A DNA stretch of 48,220 nucleotides from Chitinophagaceae bacterium (GCA_023251255.1 JAHEZD010000005.1:58889-107108); one strand, 5' to 3'. Positions 21,801 through 28,603 are shown, numbered from the stretch's first letter. Program-made: numbers and translations. Notes: generated by a model from the sequence alone, not told the origin.

Positions 21801-24113
21801 AATTATACAGTAACTATTGCAGCAACAGATAATTGCGCTTACGATACCATGCGGATTCCAGTATATGCTTTGCCATTACCCAACATCAACTTTACGGTTC
21901 CAACAAACCCAGTTTGTATCGGTGACCCTGTACTCTACAATAACCTCTCCGAGATCGGTCTATCTTACCTATGGGATTTTGGTGACGGTTATAGTTCTAC
22001 ATTGTACAGCCCAACACATAGTTACACTGCAGCAGGTACCTATACCATTACATTGAGTGTTACAAGGCCTGCCCCATCGGGCAATGGTTGTACGGTAAGT
22101 TTAACCAAGCAACTGATTATCGTAAGCCAGTTACCTGGTGCATTTACATTAACGGATACTGCTGGAAAATGTCTCCCGTTCACCGTGTCATTTGCCAACC
22201 AAAGCCTGCCATCAGCACAAACCACCTGGAATTTTGGTGATGGCAACACAGGAACAGGAAACAATACCAGCCATACTTATACCCAAAACGGCAACTATCT
22301 GGTAAGCATGCAATCCATAAGCCCTGGTGGCTGCACCTATACTGCTTCAAAAAACATTAGCGTAACAGCGCCTGTTGGCAATTTCACTTATTCATCAGGT
22401 TATCAATGCGCCAATACGCCCATTTCTTTCCAGTCGCAGGCACAATATGCAAGTTCTTATGTTTGGGATTTTGGTGATGGAACCACCATCACGACCACCA
22501 GTTCGCCTATTTCCCATACCTATACCACAGCAGGCACTTACCATCCTACAATAACCTTAAAGAACAATGACGGTTGTGTGGTGCTAATTCCAGGGATAGA
22601 TTCCATCAAAATAGATAAAGTAGTTGCCTCGTTTACTGCCCAGCCCCTGCAAACCTGTTTGGGGAGCTCCACCAATTTCACCAATAGCTCAACCGCCTAT
22701 TTCGGTATGCAGCAATGGGAATGGAATTTTGGTGATGGGGGAACTTCATCCACCCAGCATCCAAGTCATCCATATTCAAGCACAGGTACATTTCCTGTTC
22801 AATTGATCACTACTGGCATATCTGGTTGCAAGGACACAACAACACAACCATTGAACATACAAGTATACCAGGTGCCCATTGCAAGTATTAACAGCGTCAA
22901 TGATGCCTGCATCAATAGCAGCGTCTCATTCAATAGTGCTGTTGTTGGCAACGACCCAATAGCCAGTTACAATTGGACATTCAGCAATGGCAGTAGTTTC
23001 ACCACAGCCAATGTTGCTGCAAGCTTTAGTCAAGCTGGCGCAGTGAATGCTACGGTTATAATTAAAACCATTTATGGTTGTGCTGATACTGCCACAAAAT
23101 CAATCACCATAAGGCCATTGCCCAATGTAAATGCGGGTAACGATGGAATGGTTTGCTGGGGCAGCAGCAGACAGCTCAACGCCGTTGGGGCAGCTACCTA
23201 TCAATGGGCCCAGTCCTCAAGTTTAAGCTGTACCAATTGCCAAAGCCCCATTGCAACGCCTACTAGTAGTACCTATTACAATGTCGTTGGCACATCAACA
23301 TATGGTTGTGTTGCAAATGACTCTGTGTATGTAAGTGTAATAGATACCTTTGCCCTAACAGCCAACAATGCCGTTATGTGTAACGGTGATAAAACAAGCC
23401 TACTTGCCACAGGTGCAGCCACCTATCAATGGACGCCATCCAGCACATTGAGTGCAGCCAATATTGCCAATCCAATGGCCAGCCCAACCGGCACTACAAC
23501 TTATACGGTAACAGGCAAGGATTCCCATGGCTGCTTCACACGTACTGCCGACGTAACGGTTACCGTAAATCCATTATCAACCTTGTACATTGGAAAGGAT
23601 ACTGTAACCACCACGGAGTCTTCCTATCAATTTGTTACAACAGTGGGTGTTAGCCCTGCAGTTACCTGGAGCTGGGCACCTGCTACTGCCTTAAGTTGCA
23701 CCAACTGCCCCAACCCCTTTATTGCTGAAGTTAAAAAAGACATTACCTATATAGCCACCATTACCAATCAATGGGGATGCCGGACAAGGGATACCCTACG
23801 CATAATGGCATTCTGCCCCGATGCACAGATCTTCATTCCAAATATACTTACACCGGATGGTGATGGCTACAATGACATGATGATTGTTAGGGCCAAGGGC
23901 ATAAAGAAAGTCAACTCAGTGAAGGTATTCAACCGTTGGGGCGAATTGGTATTCGCAAAGAATGATTTTATACCGAATGACAAAACTTATGGTTGGGATG
24001 GAACCTATAAAGGCAAACTGGTGGACCCTGATGTGTTTGTGTATGTATGTGAAGTAATCTGCGAAAGCAACAGGATTGCTTTCTATAAAGGAAATATTAC
24101 AGTAATACGATAA
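9822..24113 (+). CDS. Giant PKD-repeat surface protein with type B T9SS sorting domain
   Basis: This single intact 4763-residue frame encodes an exported, probably adhesive cell-surface protein. The N-terminus holds a hydrophobic stretch ending VSGIAKGQ (about residues 46-65); the true start may be the ATG at 9957, which gives a more standard signal peptide. A Cys-rich N-terminal domain (CCSATGGSRCIRF to FCLTYCKNG) resembles one seen at the start of other Bacteroidota gliding-associated proteins. Two Ig/PKD-like domains follow, then 38 near-identical PKD units (residues 451-3673), nine diverged PKD-like domains and three Ig-like segments. Residues from about 4671 on (PNILTPDGDGYND, VFNRWGELVF, GWDGTYKGK) form the gliding-motility-associated type B T9SS C-terminal domain that targets proteins to the surface. 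The PorP/SprF gene 10 bp downstream is the usual partner. Ligand and role are unknown. Confidence 0.95.
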   Translation: MRKARSGKRYSYRQFISIPWLLFLKGPMGLLALPAPFFFEKKHWKMGIPVLALGILLFVSGIAKGQSCASCDASVPAVTIDFSNNPDTSTVISGIPRDGHCCSATGGSRCIRFNITVNPQSANISFSTSDHGVSGFYQINCGTPYSTGNPMCITGLTTFCLTYCKNGGDAPDYTIKVSRGFGSSSDIQVRGDGTCPKQLSVSGLNESSIVWNSIYPGLPGAYNSYLNTTVASDTVIVNPTTIPPGGYIDYQVCGQAVGCSTANLCDTVRVYVYSSLALSLSPANPVICTGSAGTGSVTLTATLTGGKLPYTYSWTGPGGFTSSLQSPTVSSVGTYTATVNDSLGCAYLTDTILVTSNLIPDVNSSGTGTVCSGRPLNYSIISTVSGATYTWSRAAVTGISNAPVSGQTSSTITETLINTTTSPINVTYLIVPSNGVCAGGVFTYVVTVYPKPTASFTVNNANQCLSSNSLAFNSSSSLADSYSWTFGDGGTSLLQNPTHSYTAAGTYQVKLVVTTNNGCKDSTAQVITINPQPSAVTYTINAGSQCLTGNSFAFATAATVSGGTVGYAWNFGDGGTSTTQNPTHGYTTAGTYQVGLVVTTNNGCKDSTAQTVTVYPQPVAAFTTNSSSQCLSNNTISFTNTSTVSSGSITGYSWTFGDGGSSLLQNPTHSYATAGTYQVKLVVTTNNGCKDSTTQAITINPQPTAVTYTINAGNQCLTGNIFAFVTSATVAGGTVGYAWNFGDGGTSTTQNPTHGFAAAGTYQVSLVVTTNNGCKDSTAQTVIVYPQPVAGFTTNNNPQCLSNNNFPFTSTSTVSSGSITGYSWTFGDGGTSTAQNPAHNYTSAGTYQVKLVVSTNTGCKDSTTQAITINPQPTAVTYTINAGNQCLTGNNFAFATGATVSGGTVGYAWNFGDGGTSSLQNPAHNYTSAGTYQVKLVVTTNNGCKDSTTQSITINPQPIAVTYTINAGNQCLTGNSFAFATSATVAGGTVGYAWNFGDGGTSTTQNPTHSYTAAGPYQVQLMVTSNNGCKDSTAQTIIVYPQPIAAFTTSNSTQCLSNNNFNFTSTSTVSSGSITGYSWTFGDGGTSTAQNPIHSYTTAGTYQIKLVVTTNNGCKDSISNSITIHPQPVAAFTINNTSQCLSNNNAGFTNASTISSGSITNYSWNFGDGGTSTTQNPTHSYASAGAYQVSLVATTNNGCKDSTIQTVTIYPQPTSVSYTVNAGNQCLTGNNFVFTTNATVSAGTVSYAWNFGDGGTATLQNPTHGYTTAGTYQVGLIVTTNNGCKDSATQQITVYPQPVAAFTTNNNPQCLSNNNFSFTNTSTVSSGTIASYSWNFGDGGTSTAQHPVHSYASAGSYQVKLVVTTNNGCKDSTIQTVTINLQPTGVNYTVNTNSQCLSGNNFVFTTNATVSGGTVSYTWNFGDGGTSTAQNPIHSYAVAGTYQVGLVVITNNGCKDSVTQTITVYAQPIAGYTVNTIQQCFSNNIFLFTNTSTISSGSIVQYNWNFGNGATSSVQNPTYSYTIPGTYQVKLVVTSNNGCKDSLTQIILVNPQPVGINFTINNSSQCFSGNSFSFNATASVSSGNITSYNWNFGDGTTATGATATHSYTAAGTYQVKLVVTTDQGCKDSIVQNVTGFPQPIAGFTINNNQQCLNNNSLAFANTSTVNTGTIATYHWNFGDGQTSTQQNPTHVYTTAGSYQIKLVITTDNGCKDSISQTVTVYPQPTATNFAVNAGNQCLSGNSFAFTTNATVTSGTVTYNWNFGDGQTSVLQNPTHIYAAAGAYLATLVVTTDNGCKDSASNNLTVYPQPTGVSFTINSTSPCVSGNSFAFNTNATVTSGTVTYSWDFGDGSTSTLQSPTHTYAVGGTYPIKLVVTTNNGCKDSIVQNVTLHAQPTGVDFSVNANAQCLSSNSFGFATNATVSTGSITYNWTFGDGGTSALQNPTHAYAAAGTYLVKLVIATDYGCNDSATHSITVYPQPAAGFTINNSQQCFSNNGFAFTNTSTVSSGNIANYSWSFGDGQTSTVQNPTHSYTITGSYTIKLVVTTNQGCKDSITQNVTVYQQPSGMDFTINAGNQCLSGNSFAFTTNAAVTSGTVTYQWNFGDGQTSIAQNPTHAYAATGTYQVKLVVTTNNGCADSVIKSVTVYAQPSGVDFTFNSGTQCLSSNSFSFNTNASVSTGSIAYSWDFGDGQTSTLQNPTHAYVTAGTYPVKLVVTTNQGCKDSIVKNAIVYPPPTGVTFVINTNNQCLSGNNYAFSTNATVAAGTVSYSWSFGDGGTSALQNPTHSYTATGTYLVKLVITTNNGCKDSATQTVIVYPQPLAGFITNNNTQCFSSNNFIFTNSSTVSSGNITGYSWNFGDGGTSATQNPTHTYTTGGTYYVGLVVTTNNGCRDSITQTVTVYPQPVAGFAINNNPQCLSNNNFGFTNTSSVNSGSIVNYDWSFGDGGTSTVQNPAHNYAVAGTYQVKLVVTTNNGCKDSTTQTVTVYSQPTSVSYTVNVGSQCLSSNSFAFATNASVGGGTVTYTWNFGDGGISSLQNPTHTYTIAGTYQIGLVVTTNNGCKDSASQTVTVYPQPIAGFTTNNNPQCLSNNNFLFINTSTVSSGTISYAWAFGDGSTSTAQDPAHAYTTAGTYQVKLVVTTNNGCKDSTMQTITVNPQPTGLNFAINNGNQCLSNNSFTFTTNATVTGGTVTYSWNFGDGGTSSLQNTAHSYISAGTYQVKLVVTTNNGCKDSITQTVTVYPQPVAGFTSNTPQCLSNNSFSFTSTSTVSSGGIAGYSWNFGDGGTSTAQNPTHNYAAAGAYQVKLVVTTNNGCKDSSIQTVTVYPQAVAGFTTNNNPQCLSSNNFVFTNTSTVSSGTITSYSWSFGDGGTATIQGPTHSYAAAGAYQVKLVVTTNNGCMDSTTQTIIINPQPTGVTYTINSSNQCLNGNSFTFTTNASVASGTVSYAWNFGDGATASLQNPTHSYAAAGTYQVKLVITTNNGCMDSITQTATVYLQPVAGFTTNNNAQCLSNNHFAFTNTSTVSSGSISYSWTFGDGGTSTVQNPTHNYAAAGTYQVSLVATTNNGCKDSITQAVTVYPQPTSVSYTINTGNQCLSGNNFAFATNATVSGGTVSYAWNFGDGAISSLQNPTHSYTAAGAYQVTLVATTNNGCTDSVSQTVTVYPQPVAGFTTNNNPQCLSSNNFTFTNTSTVSSGNITNYSWSFGDGGASAAQNPTHSYAAAGTYQVKLVVTTNNGCKDSVTGTVTVSPQPLVSFTTNNSTQCLSNNNFTFTSTSTVSNGSITNYSWSFGDGGTSAAQNPTHSYAAAGTYQVKLVVTTNNGCKDSTAQTFTVYAQPTSVNYTVNSNSQCLSGNSFVFAGNASVSVGTVSYTWNFGDGGISALQNPTHSYTVAGTYQVSLVATTNNGCKDSIVQNITVNPQPISVAYTINAGNQCLSNNSFAFATNATVGGGTVTYAWNFGDGGTSAAQNPTHSYTLAGTFQVTLLVTTNNGCKDSTTQTVIAYPPPVAGFTTNNNPQCLSNNIFAFTNTSTISSGTISYAWNFGDGGTSTAQNPTHSYPAAGIYQVTLVVTSNNGCKDSTTQTITINPQPAGVSYTINNGTQCLSANSFAFTANATVGGGTVSYAWNFGDGGNSSLQNPTHSYAAAGTYQVKLVVTTNNGCKDSTAQTVTIKPDAIAEINFNNQQGCAPYTIAPANIQLINHPTENISYEWYVNGLLIGTSITFPGYTITNDGDTARITLKAISRFGCFNDTASVKFWTVGKPHPNLALSDTVGCGPLSINILNTTPSSGLFLYQWSFGQGQTSTNTQPGTIVFPPSPNHIDTIYTIALTASSVCDTISFIKNVLVRTTPKAAFTASNLTGCSPITVTFTNTSFGSNIQSYTWLFGDGTTLTAMATTVSHTYTVTTNTTFNVQLIATNICGNDTATVPIVVKPDPINLNIQILNNQTSGCAPLTINLSNASAGATSYHWDFGDGNTSNTTTNGIITHTYATAGNYTVTIAATDNCAYDTMRIPVYALPLPNINFTVPTNPVCIGDPVLYNNLSEIGLSYLWDFGDGYSSTLYSPTHSYTAAGTYTITLSVTRPAPSGNGCTVSLTKQLIIVSQLPGAFTLTDTAGKCLPFTVSFANQSLPSAQTTWNFGDGNTGTGNNTSHTYTQNGNYLVSMQSISPGGCTYTASKNISVTAPVGNFTYSSGYQCANTPISFQSQAQYASSYVWDFGDGTTITTTSSPISHTYTTAGTYHPTITLKNNDGCVVLIPGIDSIKIDKVVASFTAQPLQTCLGSSTNFTNSSTAYFGMQQWEWNFGDGGTSSTQHPSHPYSSTGTFPVQLITTGISGCKDTTTQPLNIQVYQVPIASINSVNDACINSSVSFNSAVVGNDPIASYNWTFSNGSSFTTANVAASFSQAGAVNATVIIKTIYGCADTATKSITIRPLPNVNAGNDGMVCWGSSRQLNAVGAATYQWAQSSSLSCTNCQSPIATPTSSTYYNVVGTSTYGCVANDSVYVSVIDTFALTANNAVMCNGDKTSLLATGAATYQWTPSSTLSAANIANPMASPTGTTTYTVTGKDSHGCFTRTADVTVTVNPLSTLYIGKDTVTTTESSYQFVTTVGVSPAVTWSWAPATALSCTNCPNPFIAEVKKDITYIATITNQWGCRTRDTLRIMAFCPDAQIFIPNILTPDGDGYNDMMIVRAKGIKKVNSVKVFNRWGELVFAKNDFIPNDKTYGWDGTYKGKLVDPDVFVYVCEVICESNRIAFYKGNITVIR
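11882..12492 (+). repeat. Exact 101-bp identity at a 510-bp offset (two-unit duplication)
   Basis: Bases 11882-11982 are identical to 12392-12492. The 510-bp offset is exactly two 255-bp PKD units, which points to recent duplication or gene conversion of an A-B unit pair and not of single units. Flanking sequence is also similar but carries substitutions. Confidence 0.85.
19416..19795 (+). repeat. Near-exact 125-bp identity at a 255-bp offset (single-unit duplication)
   Basis: Bases 19416-19540 match 19671-19795 with one mismatch (G at 19446, A at 19701). The offset is one PKD unit, so here a single unit, or part of one, was copied or converted recently. The sequences just upstream of these blocks are less alike, giving a mosaic unit. 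Confidence 0.85.
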
Positions 24114-24123
24114 AGACAGTACC

Positions 24124-25140
24124 ATGAAATATATTTTTACACTTTTGTTTTTGCTGTATGGCCAGTTCCTATTGGCACAGGACTATACTTTTTCGCAGTT
24201 CTACGAACAGCCCATACTCCGCAACCCGGCACTGGCAGGCATCTTCACGGGTGATATCAGGATAAGCGGGATCAACAGGAACCAATGGGCATCTGTTACG
24301 GTACCTTACAGAACATCTGCGTTAAGCGTGGAATACAAGCTTCCCGTATCCAACCAGAACGATTTCCTCACCTTGGGGTTTCAAAGCATTTTGGATGCTG
24401 CTGGGGACCTCAATTTAAAGCGGACACAGCTTTTGCCCTTCCTCAATTTCCACAAATCATTGAACGACGAAAAGGATGAATATCTATCGGTAGCCGTGAT
24501 GGGTGGGTACATCAGTAGCCAATTTGACCCTTCCAAAATAAGGGGAGAGGAGCAGTACATCAATGGAGCATATTCCCCCAACAATCCCACCATACAAAAA
24601 TTTGACAGGGTTGGTTATAATTATTGGGACCTGTCCACAGGCATCTCCTACACCAACTCCTTTAGTGATGGTTCAAGGTACTATTTGGGCGCTGGACTGT
24701 TTCACGTAAACAAGCAAACAAAAAGTTATTTCAATAAATCCAATTTCGATTTCTTTAAAAGCAAGCTGTCATTGAATGCCGGGTTTACCGCTGGCCTTAC
24801 GGATAACACAAGGGTAATTGGTTTTATAGATTACTACATGCAAGGCGAATACAGGCAATTGCTTCTGGGTGCATTGTACCACTACGACCTTGATGAATAC
24901 GACGAGCAGGAAAAACTTTCAGTAGGCTTTGGGTCTTTCTATAGGGTGGGTGATGCGGTGGTGCCCGTTGTCAAATTGGATTACAAACAGCTAACATTCG
25001 GCATCAGCTATGATGTGAATATTTCAGCATTGAAATCGGCCTCCATGTATAGGGGCGGTTTGGAAGTGACCATGAACTACAAAACATACCTCAAGACACC
25101 TAACAGCACCCTTGACAAAATGCGTTGCGTAAGGTTCTAA
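24124..25140 (+). CDS. PorP/SprF-family type IX secretion outer-membrane protein
   Basis: This 338-residue protein has a signal peptide ending LLAQ (about residue 19) and the classic PorP/SprF opening DYTFSQFYEQPILRNPALAG, followed by DIRISGINRNQW. The rest alternates beta-strands typical of an outer-membrane barrel, ending in aromatic-rich strands. Family members work with T9SS-exported proteins bearing type B C-terminal domains and are thought to hold them at the outer membrane. The gene starts 10 bp after the stop of the giant PKD protein, which carries just such a domain, so the two surely form a translational and functional pair. The length is normal for the family (about 300-340 residues). 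It is one of many paralogues expected in a genome of this kind, so no porP or sprF symbol is given. Confidence 0.92.
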   Translation: MKYIFTLLFLLYGQFLLAQDYTFSQFYEQPILRNPALAGIFTGDIRISGINRNQWASVTVPYRTSALSVEYKLPVSNQNDFLTLGFQSILDAAGDLNLKRTQLLPFLNFHKSLNDEKDEYLSVAVMGGYISSQFDPSKIRGEEQYINGAYSPNNPTIQKFDRVGYNYWDLSTGISYTNSFSDGSRYYLGAGLFHVNKQTKSYFNKSNFDFFKSKLSLNAGFTAGLTDNTRVIGFIDYYMQGEYRQLLLGALYHYDLDEYDEQEKLSVGFGSFYRVGDAVVPVVKLDYKQLTFGISYDVNISALKSASMYRGGLEVTMNYKTYLKTPNSTLDKMRCVRF

Positions 25141-25559
25141 TTGAATGAGAGCAATAGGGTCCATATAACCCCTTCCCATTATTAATATAGGAGCAAAAAG
25201 CCATTGGTTTTGTAGCCATAGAGACCGCTTATGATGAAAAAATCAATCTCGCAAGTGCGGGAAGGCCAAAAATTCAATTCGCTGATTTCCTATAAACCAT
25301 GGAGCGGCTTCGGAAATCACACCCAGTTCCGGCTAGTCTGTTCAAGAAAAGAACGTTCGCCCTAGCAATGTATTTTACCTACTTGTTTCGTTAACCGTCA
25401 ACGAAAGCCGCTGATTACTTACCGATGCGGCATTGGTTAAGGATATATGATACATTATGAAGCAGTATATTCCCAACAATTATGACCCTGAAACCTTGTT
25501 GATCAAAAAGGCACAACAAGAACGTTCGTTTAATTAGTAGGCCATGGTTGAATGGCGCA
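25141..25559. other. Convergent intergenic region, no clear gene
   Basis: This 419-bp stretch lies between the converging PorP/SprF and LytTR genes. A 26-codon open frame (25457-25537, MKQYIPNNYDPETLLIKKAQ...) is the only start-to-stop frame of note; it has no recognisable domain and could be a relic. No convincing intrinsic terminator was found for either neighbour. Confidence 0.4.
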
Positions 25560-26279
25560 TCAGCCAATCACCTTCAATGCTTCGTTCCTGAATAGTTTCC
25601 CTATGGGCAATTCTGTATTATGGATTTCTATTAACTCCGATGTAAAGGATTTTATATGACGGATGGAAACAATAAATGAACGGTGTATCCTGATGAAATC
25701 CTTTTCGGGTAGCATGGCTTCCACTGAACTGATGGATTGTTTGGTAACGATAGTGCCATTTTGGGTAAACACTTTAATGTAATCCTTCATGCTTTCAATG
25801 TAGAGGATATCCTGCAAGGTTACTTTTACCATTTTCCTATCGGCCCTGAAATAAACAAATGAACCTGTTTTACGTTCTTCCTGTGCCGCTAGCGGCACAT
25901 CGGCTTTAATGGATGGCTGCCCATACGCTTTGTTCACTGCTTTAAAAAAACGGTCAAATGGAATGGGCTTCATCAAATAGTCAATGGCATCCAGTTCATA
26001 GCCTTCCAAAGCATATTCAGAAAAAGCGGTGGTGAAGATGATCTTGGGGGGATTCTTCAATGCTTTCAAAAAATCATTGCCATTTAATTGCGGCATCCGT
26101 ATATCCAGGAATAATAGGTCAATGGATTGCTGCTGCAAAGCCGTAAAGGCCTGAATGGCATTGCCGCATTCGCCTGCCAGTTGCAGTGTCGGTATCTGCT
26201 CTATGTACCTGCGTATGATTTCCCTTGCAGGCGGTTCATCATCAACAATCAAGCATTTTATGGTATTGTCTTCAGGCAT
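25560..26279 (-). CDS. LytTR-family response regulator
   Basis: This 239-residue cytoplasmic DNA-binding regulator has an N-terminal receiver domain (about 6-125) with acidic residues D13 and D14, the phospho-acceptor D59 in LLFLDIRMP, and the conserved Lys in YLMKPI. A LytTR domain follows (about 138-239), with the typical ILYIESMKDYIKVF and FIRIHRSFIVS segments. LytTR proteins bind direct-repeat operators as dimers. Its start overlaps the end of the kinase gene by 8 bp (26272-26279), so the two are translationally coupled and form a LytS/LytR-style two-component system. Targets are not evident from the window; possibilities include the divergent surface-protein or secreted-protein genes, but no operator was identified. 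Confidence 0.93.
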   Translation of the reverse strand: MPEDNTIKCLIVDDEPPAREIIRRYIEQIPTLQLAGECGNAIQAFTALQQQSIDLLFLDIRMPQLNGNDFLKALKNPPKIIFTTAFSEYALEGYELDAIDYLMKPIPFDRFFKAVNKAYGQPSIKADVPLAAQEERKTGSFVYFRADRKMVKVTLQDILYIESMKDYIKVFTQNGTIVTKQSISSVEAMLPEKDFIRIHRSFIVSIRHIKSFTSELIEIHNTELPIGKLFRNEALKVIG

Positions 26280-27462
26280 AGGCAGGTTGAAGGGTTTGCG
26301 GAATGGGGGCTGGTTTTTCTTCTGTTGTTTTCCTTTGCTCCAGCACCAGTTTCAAATTCACAATGAAAACCTCGGTGTCATTGGTAATAGAAAGCTCATG
26401 CTTTGCGGGATAGATCAATGCCAGCCTTTTTTCAACATTGCTGATCCCTATTCCATGGTCGCCTGTTTTACGTTCTTCCGAAACTGTTTTGCCATTAATG
26501 AGCTTCATGTGCATTTCCGTTCCACTGATGGCAATGCTTAAGCTGATCCAGGGATGCTCAAGCATGGTGCTGGCGCCATGTTTAAAGCTGTTCTCCACAA
26601 GGGGCAATAAGAGCAGGGGGGCAATGTACAGGTTATGGGTTTGTTCCGGCAAATCAAGGTGTACCTCCAATTTATTGCCGTACCTTATTTGTTCCAATGC
26701 AGTGTAATCCTGTATCATCTTCAGTTCATTTGATAAGGGGATGAACGGGTGGTTGGCTTCGTACAGTATGAACCGGAGCATATCGGAAAGCCCGGCCACC
26801 ATTTTGGCTGCTACAGGGGAAGAATTTTGTGTGTAGGAATAAATATTGTTCAATGTGTTGAACAAAAAATGTGGATGCACCTGTGCCTTCAGTAATTGCA
26901 GTTGCGATGCGATGTTCTCTTTCTGCAGTTGCAGGTTGCGCTGTTCCTTTGCATAGAGGAGCTTCATCAGTTTAATGGCTGCTGCTATGCCACCAATGGT
27001 TAAACCTCCCCTTAGTCCCGCCAGCATGGATCTGTAAAAGTCTTCGTTGTATATTTTAACGTTGTTCAGTTTATAGGATTGCCCCAATAGGCTAAACCTT
27101 ATGGGTGCAATAATATATTGTGTTACCAGTACGGACAGCACGGAAGTGAGCAGGATAAACAAGATGGTGGTTACGCCAGTAAGCCAATACTTCTGTTTGA
27201 TCAGCAAATGGGGAATTACAAAGTACATCAATGAGTAAGCAAGGAAAATATGGACGAAAATGTATATGATGGAATCCAGCATTGAATAGGGAAGCCCGGC
27301 CCAGAAGCCCTGTTGGATATTGGCAGGGGTACATGCATACAGGAACCCCTGGAATATTACCCAGAACAACCAAAATGACGCATGCCGCAAAATGCGGTAC
27401 TGCCACCTATCGGCAAATATGAATGGGTATTGCTGCATGTTCATTTGCTTAAAATTAAGCAA
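26272..27462 (-). CDS. LytS/YehU-type sensor histidine kinase
   Basis: This 396-residue membrane kinase has three clear transmembrane segments (about residues 28-44, 62-85 and 92-118) and a fourth hydrophobic stretch near 146-165, with no large periplasmic sensor domain. A short coiled coil (170-192) leads to the His_kinase box LKAQVHPHFLFNTLNNIYSY, with H196 as the phosphorylation site, and a HATPase part (LLLLPLVENSFKHG, then DHGIGISNVEKRL). This is the compact arrangement of Bacteroidota kinases paired with LytTR regulators. The regulator gene overlaps its 3' end by 8 bp. The stimulus is unknown. An alternative start lies six codons downstream (MNMQQYPF). Confidence 0.93.
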   Translation of the reverse strand: MLNFKQMNMQQYPFIFADRWQYRILRHASFWLFWVIFQGFLYACTPANIQQGFWAGLPYSMLDSIIYIFVHIFLAYSLMYFVIPHLLIKQKYWLTGVTTILFILLTSVLSVLVTQYIIAPIRFSLLGQSYKLNNVKIYNEDFYRSMLAGLRGGLTIGGIAAAIKLMKLLYAKEQRNLQLQKENIASQLQLLKAQVHPHFLFNTLNNIYSYTQNSSPVAAKMVAGLSDMLRFILYEANHPFIPLSNELKMIQDYTALEQIRYGNKLEVHLDLPEQTHNLYIAPLLLLPLVENSFKHGASTMLEHPWISLSIAISGTEMHMKLINGKTVSEERKTGDHGIGISNVEKRLALIYPAKHELSITNDTEVFIVNLKLVLEQRKTTEEKPAPIPQTLQPAYA

Positions 27463-27586
27463 CGGTTATTAGTGTACCATACTTATTTGATAAAAATCGC
27501 TGGACGGAATGATTTGGGCGACAAAAGCATTTTATCGACAAACCCCCATTCCTTTCATGGAACAGGGGTGGTGCGGGGCAACATAG

Positions 27587-27940
27587 CTATTTGTTGGTTG
27601 CCAGATTGTCTTTACTGTCCTTTTCTTTCTTGTTCCATGCCGTTACGGAGGTTTCCAATGTTCTCTTCAGTTGCATTTTTACTTTCTTCCTTTTGATGTT
27701 AAGTACGGTGCCGCTAACTGTTTGTTCATAAACCAGTACATGGTTGTTGTTGTAATAGAAAACGGTTTGTTCTGTGGGCGCTTTAATATTGCTCTTGATT
27801 ACCCAATAGCCTTTGGTGGAAACCCAGTTTGGGGCAGGGTCCTGCATGGTTGTTTCCTCCTGTGCTTCCTGGGCAAAGGAGGCTGCTGTAATAAAGGCCA
27901 ACATAATTACTGTTACGGTGGTTGCAATTGTCTTTTTCAT
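27587..27940 (-). CDS. Small secreted hypothetical protein
   Basis: This 117-residue protein opens with a clear Sec signal peptide: MKKTIATT, a hydrophobic core, then AASFA with cleavage before QEAQEE. The mature part of about 95 residues has a beta-rich centre (GYWVIKSNIKAPTEQTVFYY, then NHVLVYEQTVSGTVLNI) and a Lys-rich end. The repeated YY/VYEQT strands suggest a small periplasmic or surface beta protein, but I recognise no family. It lies 124 bp upstream, on the same strand, of the LytS kinase, so a shared transcript is possible. Its own upstream region contains the 58-bp palindrome about 330 bp away. Confidence 0.7.
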   Translation of the reverse strand: MKKTIATTVTVIMLAFITAASFAQEAQEETTMQDPAPNWVSTKGYWVIKSNIKAPTEQTVFYYNNNHVLVYEQTVSGTVLNIKRKKVKMQLKRTLETSVTAWNKKEKDSKDNLATNK

Positions 27941-28267
27941 GGTGTGACTGTTTTGAGCGTGATGAATGATTAACAGTGTAAAATTGGCATCATGAACAAA
28001 AGGGAATTCTGATAAAGGACGGGGGAAGCTGCTGTTTGGACAGAAGGAAAGGAAACGTAGATGAACAGAACGAAGGGGATGGAAAAGTGCTTTGTCGATG
28101 ACTAAAGCAGTAAGTAGGCTTTAACAGTGATTTTCAATCATACAGTAAATACCTCATTATACAAAAAAACAATGAATTGAATTTAAATAGACGCTGAGGC
28201 CCATGCGGAGTTTTGACTGGAAGTTGGTCCGCGTTTTCCATTTTTTGACATCAATCATCCGTAATTT

Positions 28268-28325
28268 GACCTGTGACCAAAATTTTGTGAACTTTTAAAA
28301 GTTCACAAAATTTTGGTCACAGGTC
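28268..28325. repeat. Perfect loopless 58-bp palindrome
   Basis: The 29-base arm beginning GACCTGTGACCAAAATTTTG and ending GAACTTTT is followed at once by its exact reverse complement. There are no mismatches and no spacer, and the symmetry stops at T/T on both sides. It lies in the 870-bp gap between divergent genes, away from any gene end, so a terminator is not the natural reading. It could form a cruciform, or be an operator, a recombination site or the remnant of a mobile element. Confidence 0.95.
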
Positions 28326-28519
28326 TCTTTTTCTATTTTCCGCACAATGAAAGAGGCTCCTTAAATTTCATTCACTGTGTTTTTGTACAATTGATTATAT
28401 TCTTCTATGAGCCTGTTCAAATTTGATTTCAGGAATTTGCTATGCAAGTTCAAGCGCCTCTTTTAGCCACAGCCTGTCTCGATTTTTCTGGGAATTGCAT
28501 TGATCTACACGATTTTTTT

Positions 28520-28603
28520 TCACTAATTGTTGCCGCAAGCGGCAATAATGAACAAATACTGGATTATTCGTGCAAGTTCGTATGGCCTGCCGGCAAAGGC
28601 AGG
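28520..28603. repeat. Dispersed intergenic element, copy 1
   Basis: This element runs from TCACTAATTGTTGCCGC through a TTATTCGTG/TTCGTA stretch to CCTGCCGGCAAAGGCAGG (28586-28603). The same blocks occur in the same order on the opposite strand at 34802-34915; the first 32 bases (28520-28551) match the reverse complement of 34884-34915 at 28 positions. The rest of the 27941-28810 gap holds no supported gene. Confidence 0.7.

Noticed and set aside
27543-27568. Imperfect hairpin as terminator for the small secreted protein gene
   Set aside because: The stem is two 4-bp parts with an internal loop and no good U tract on the relevant strand.
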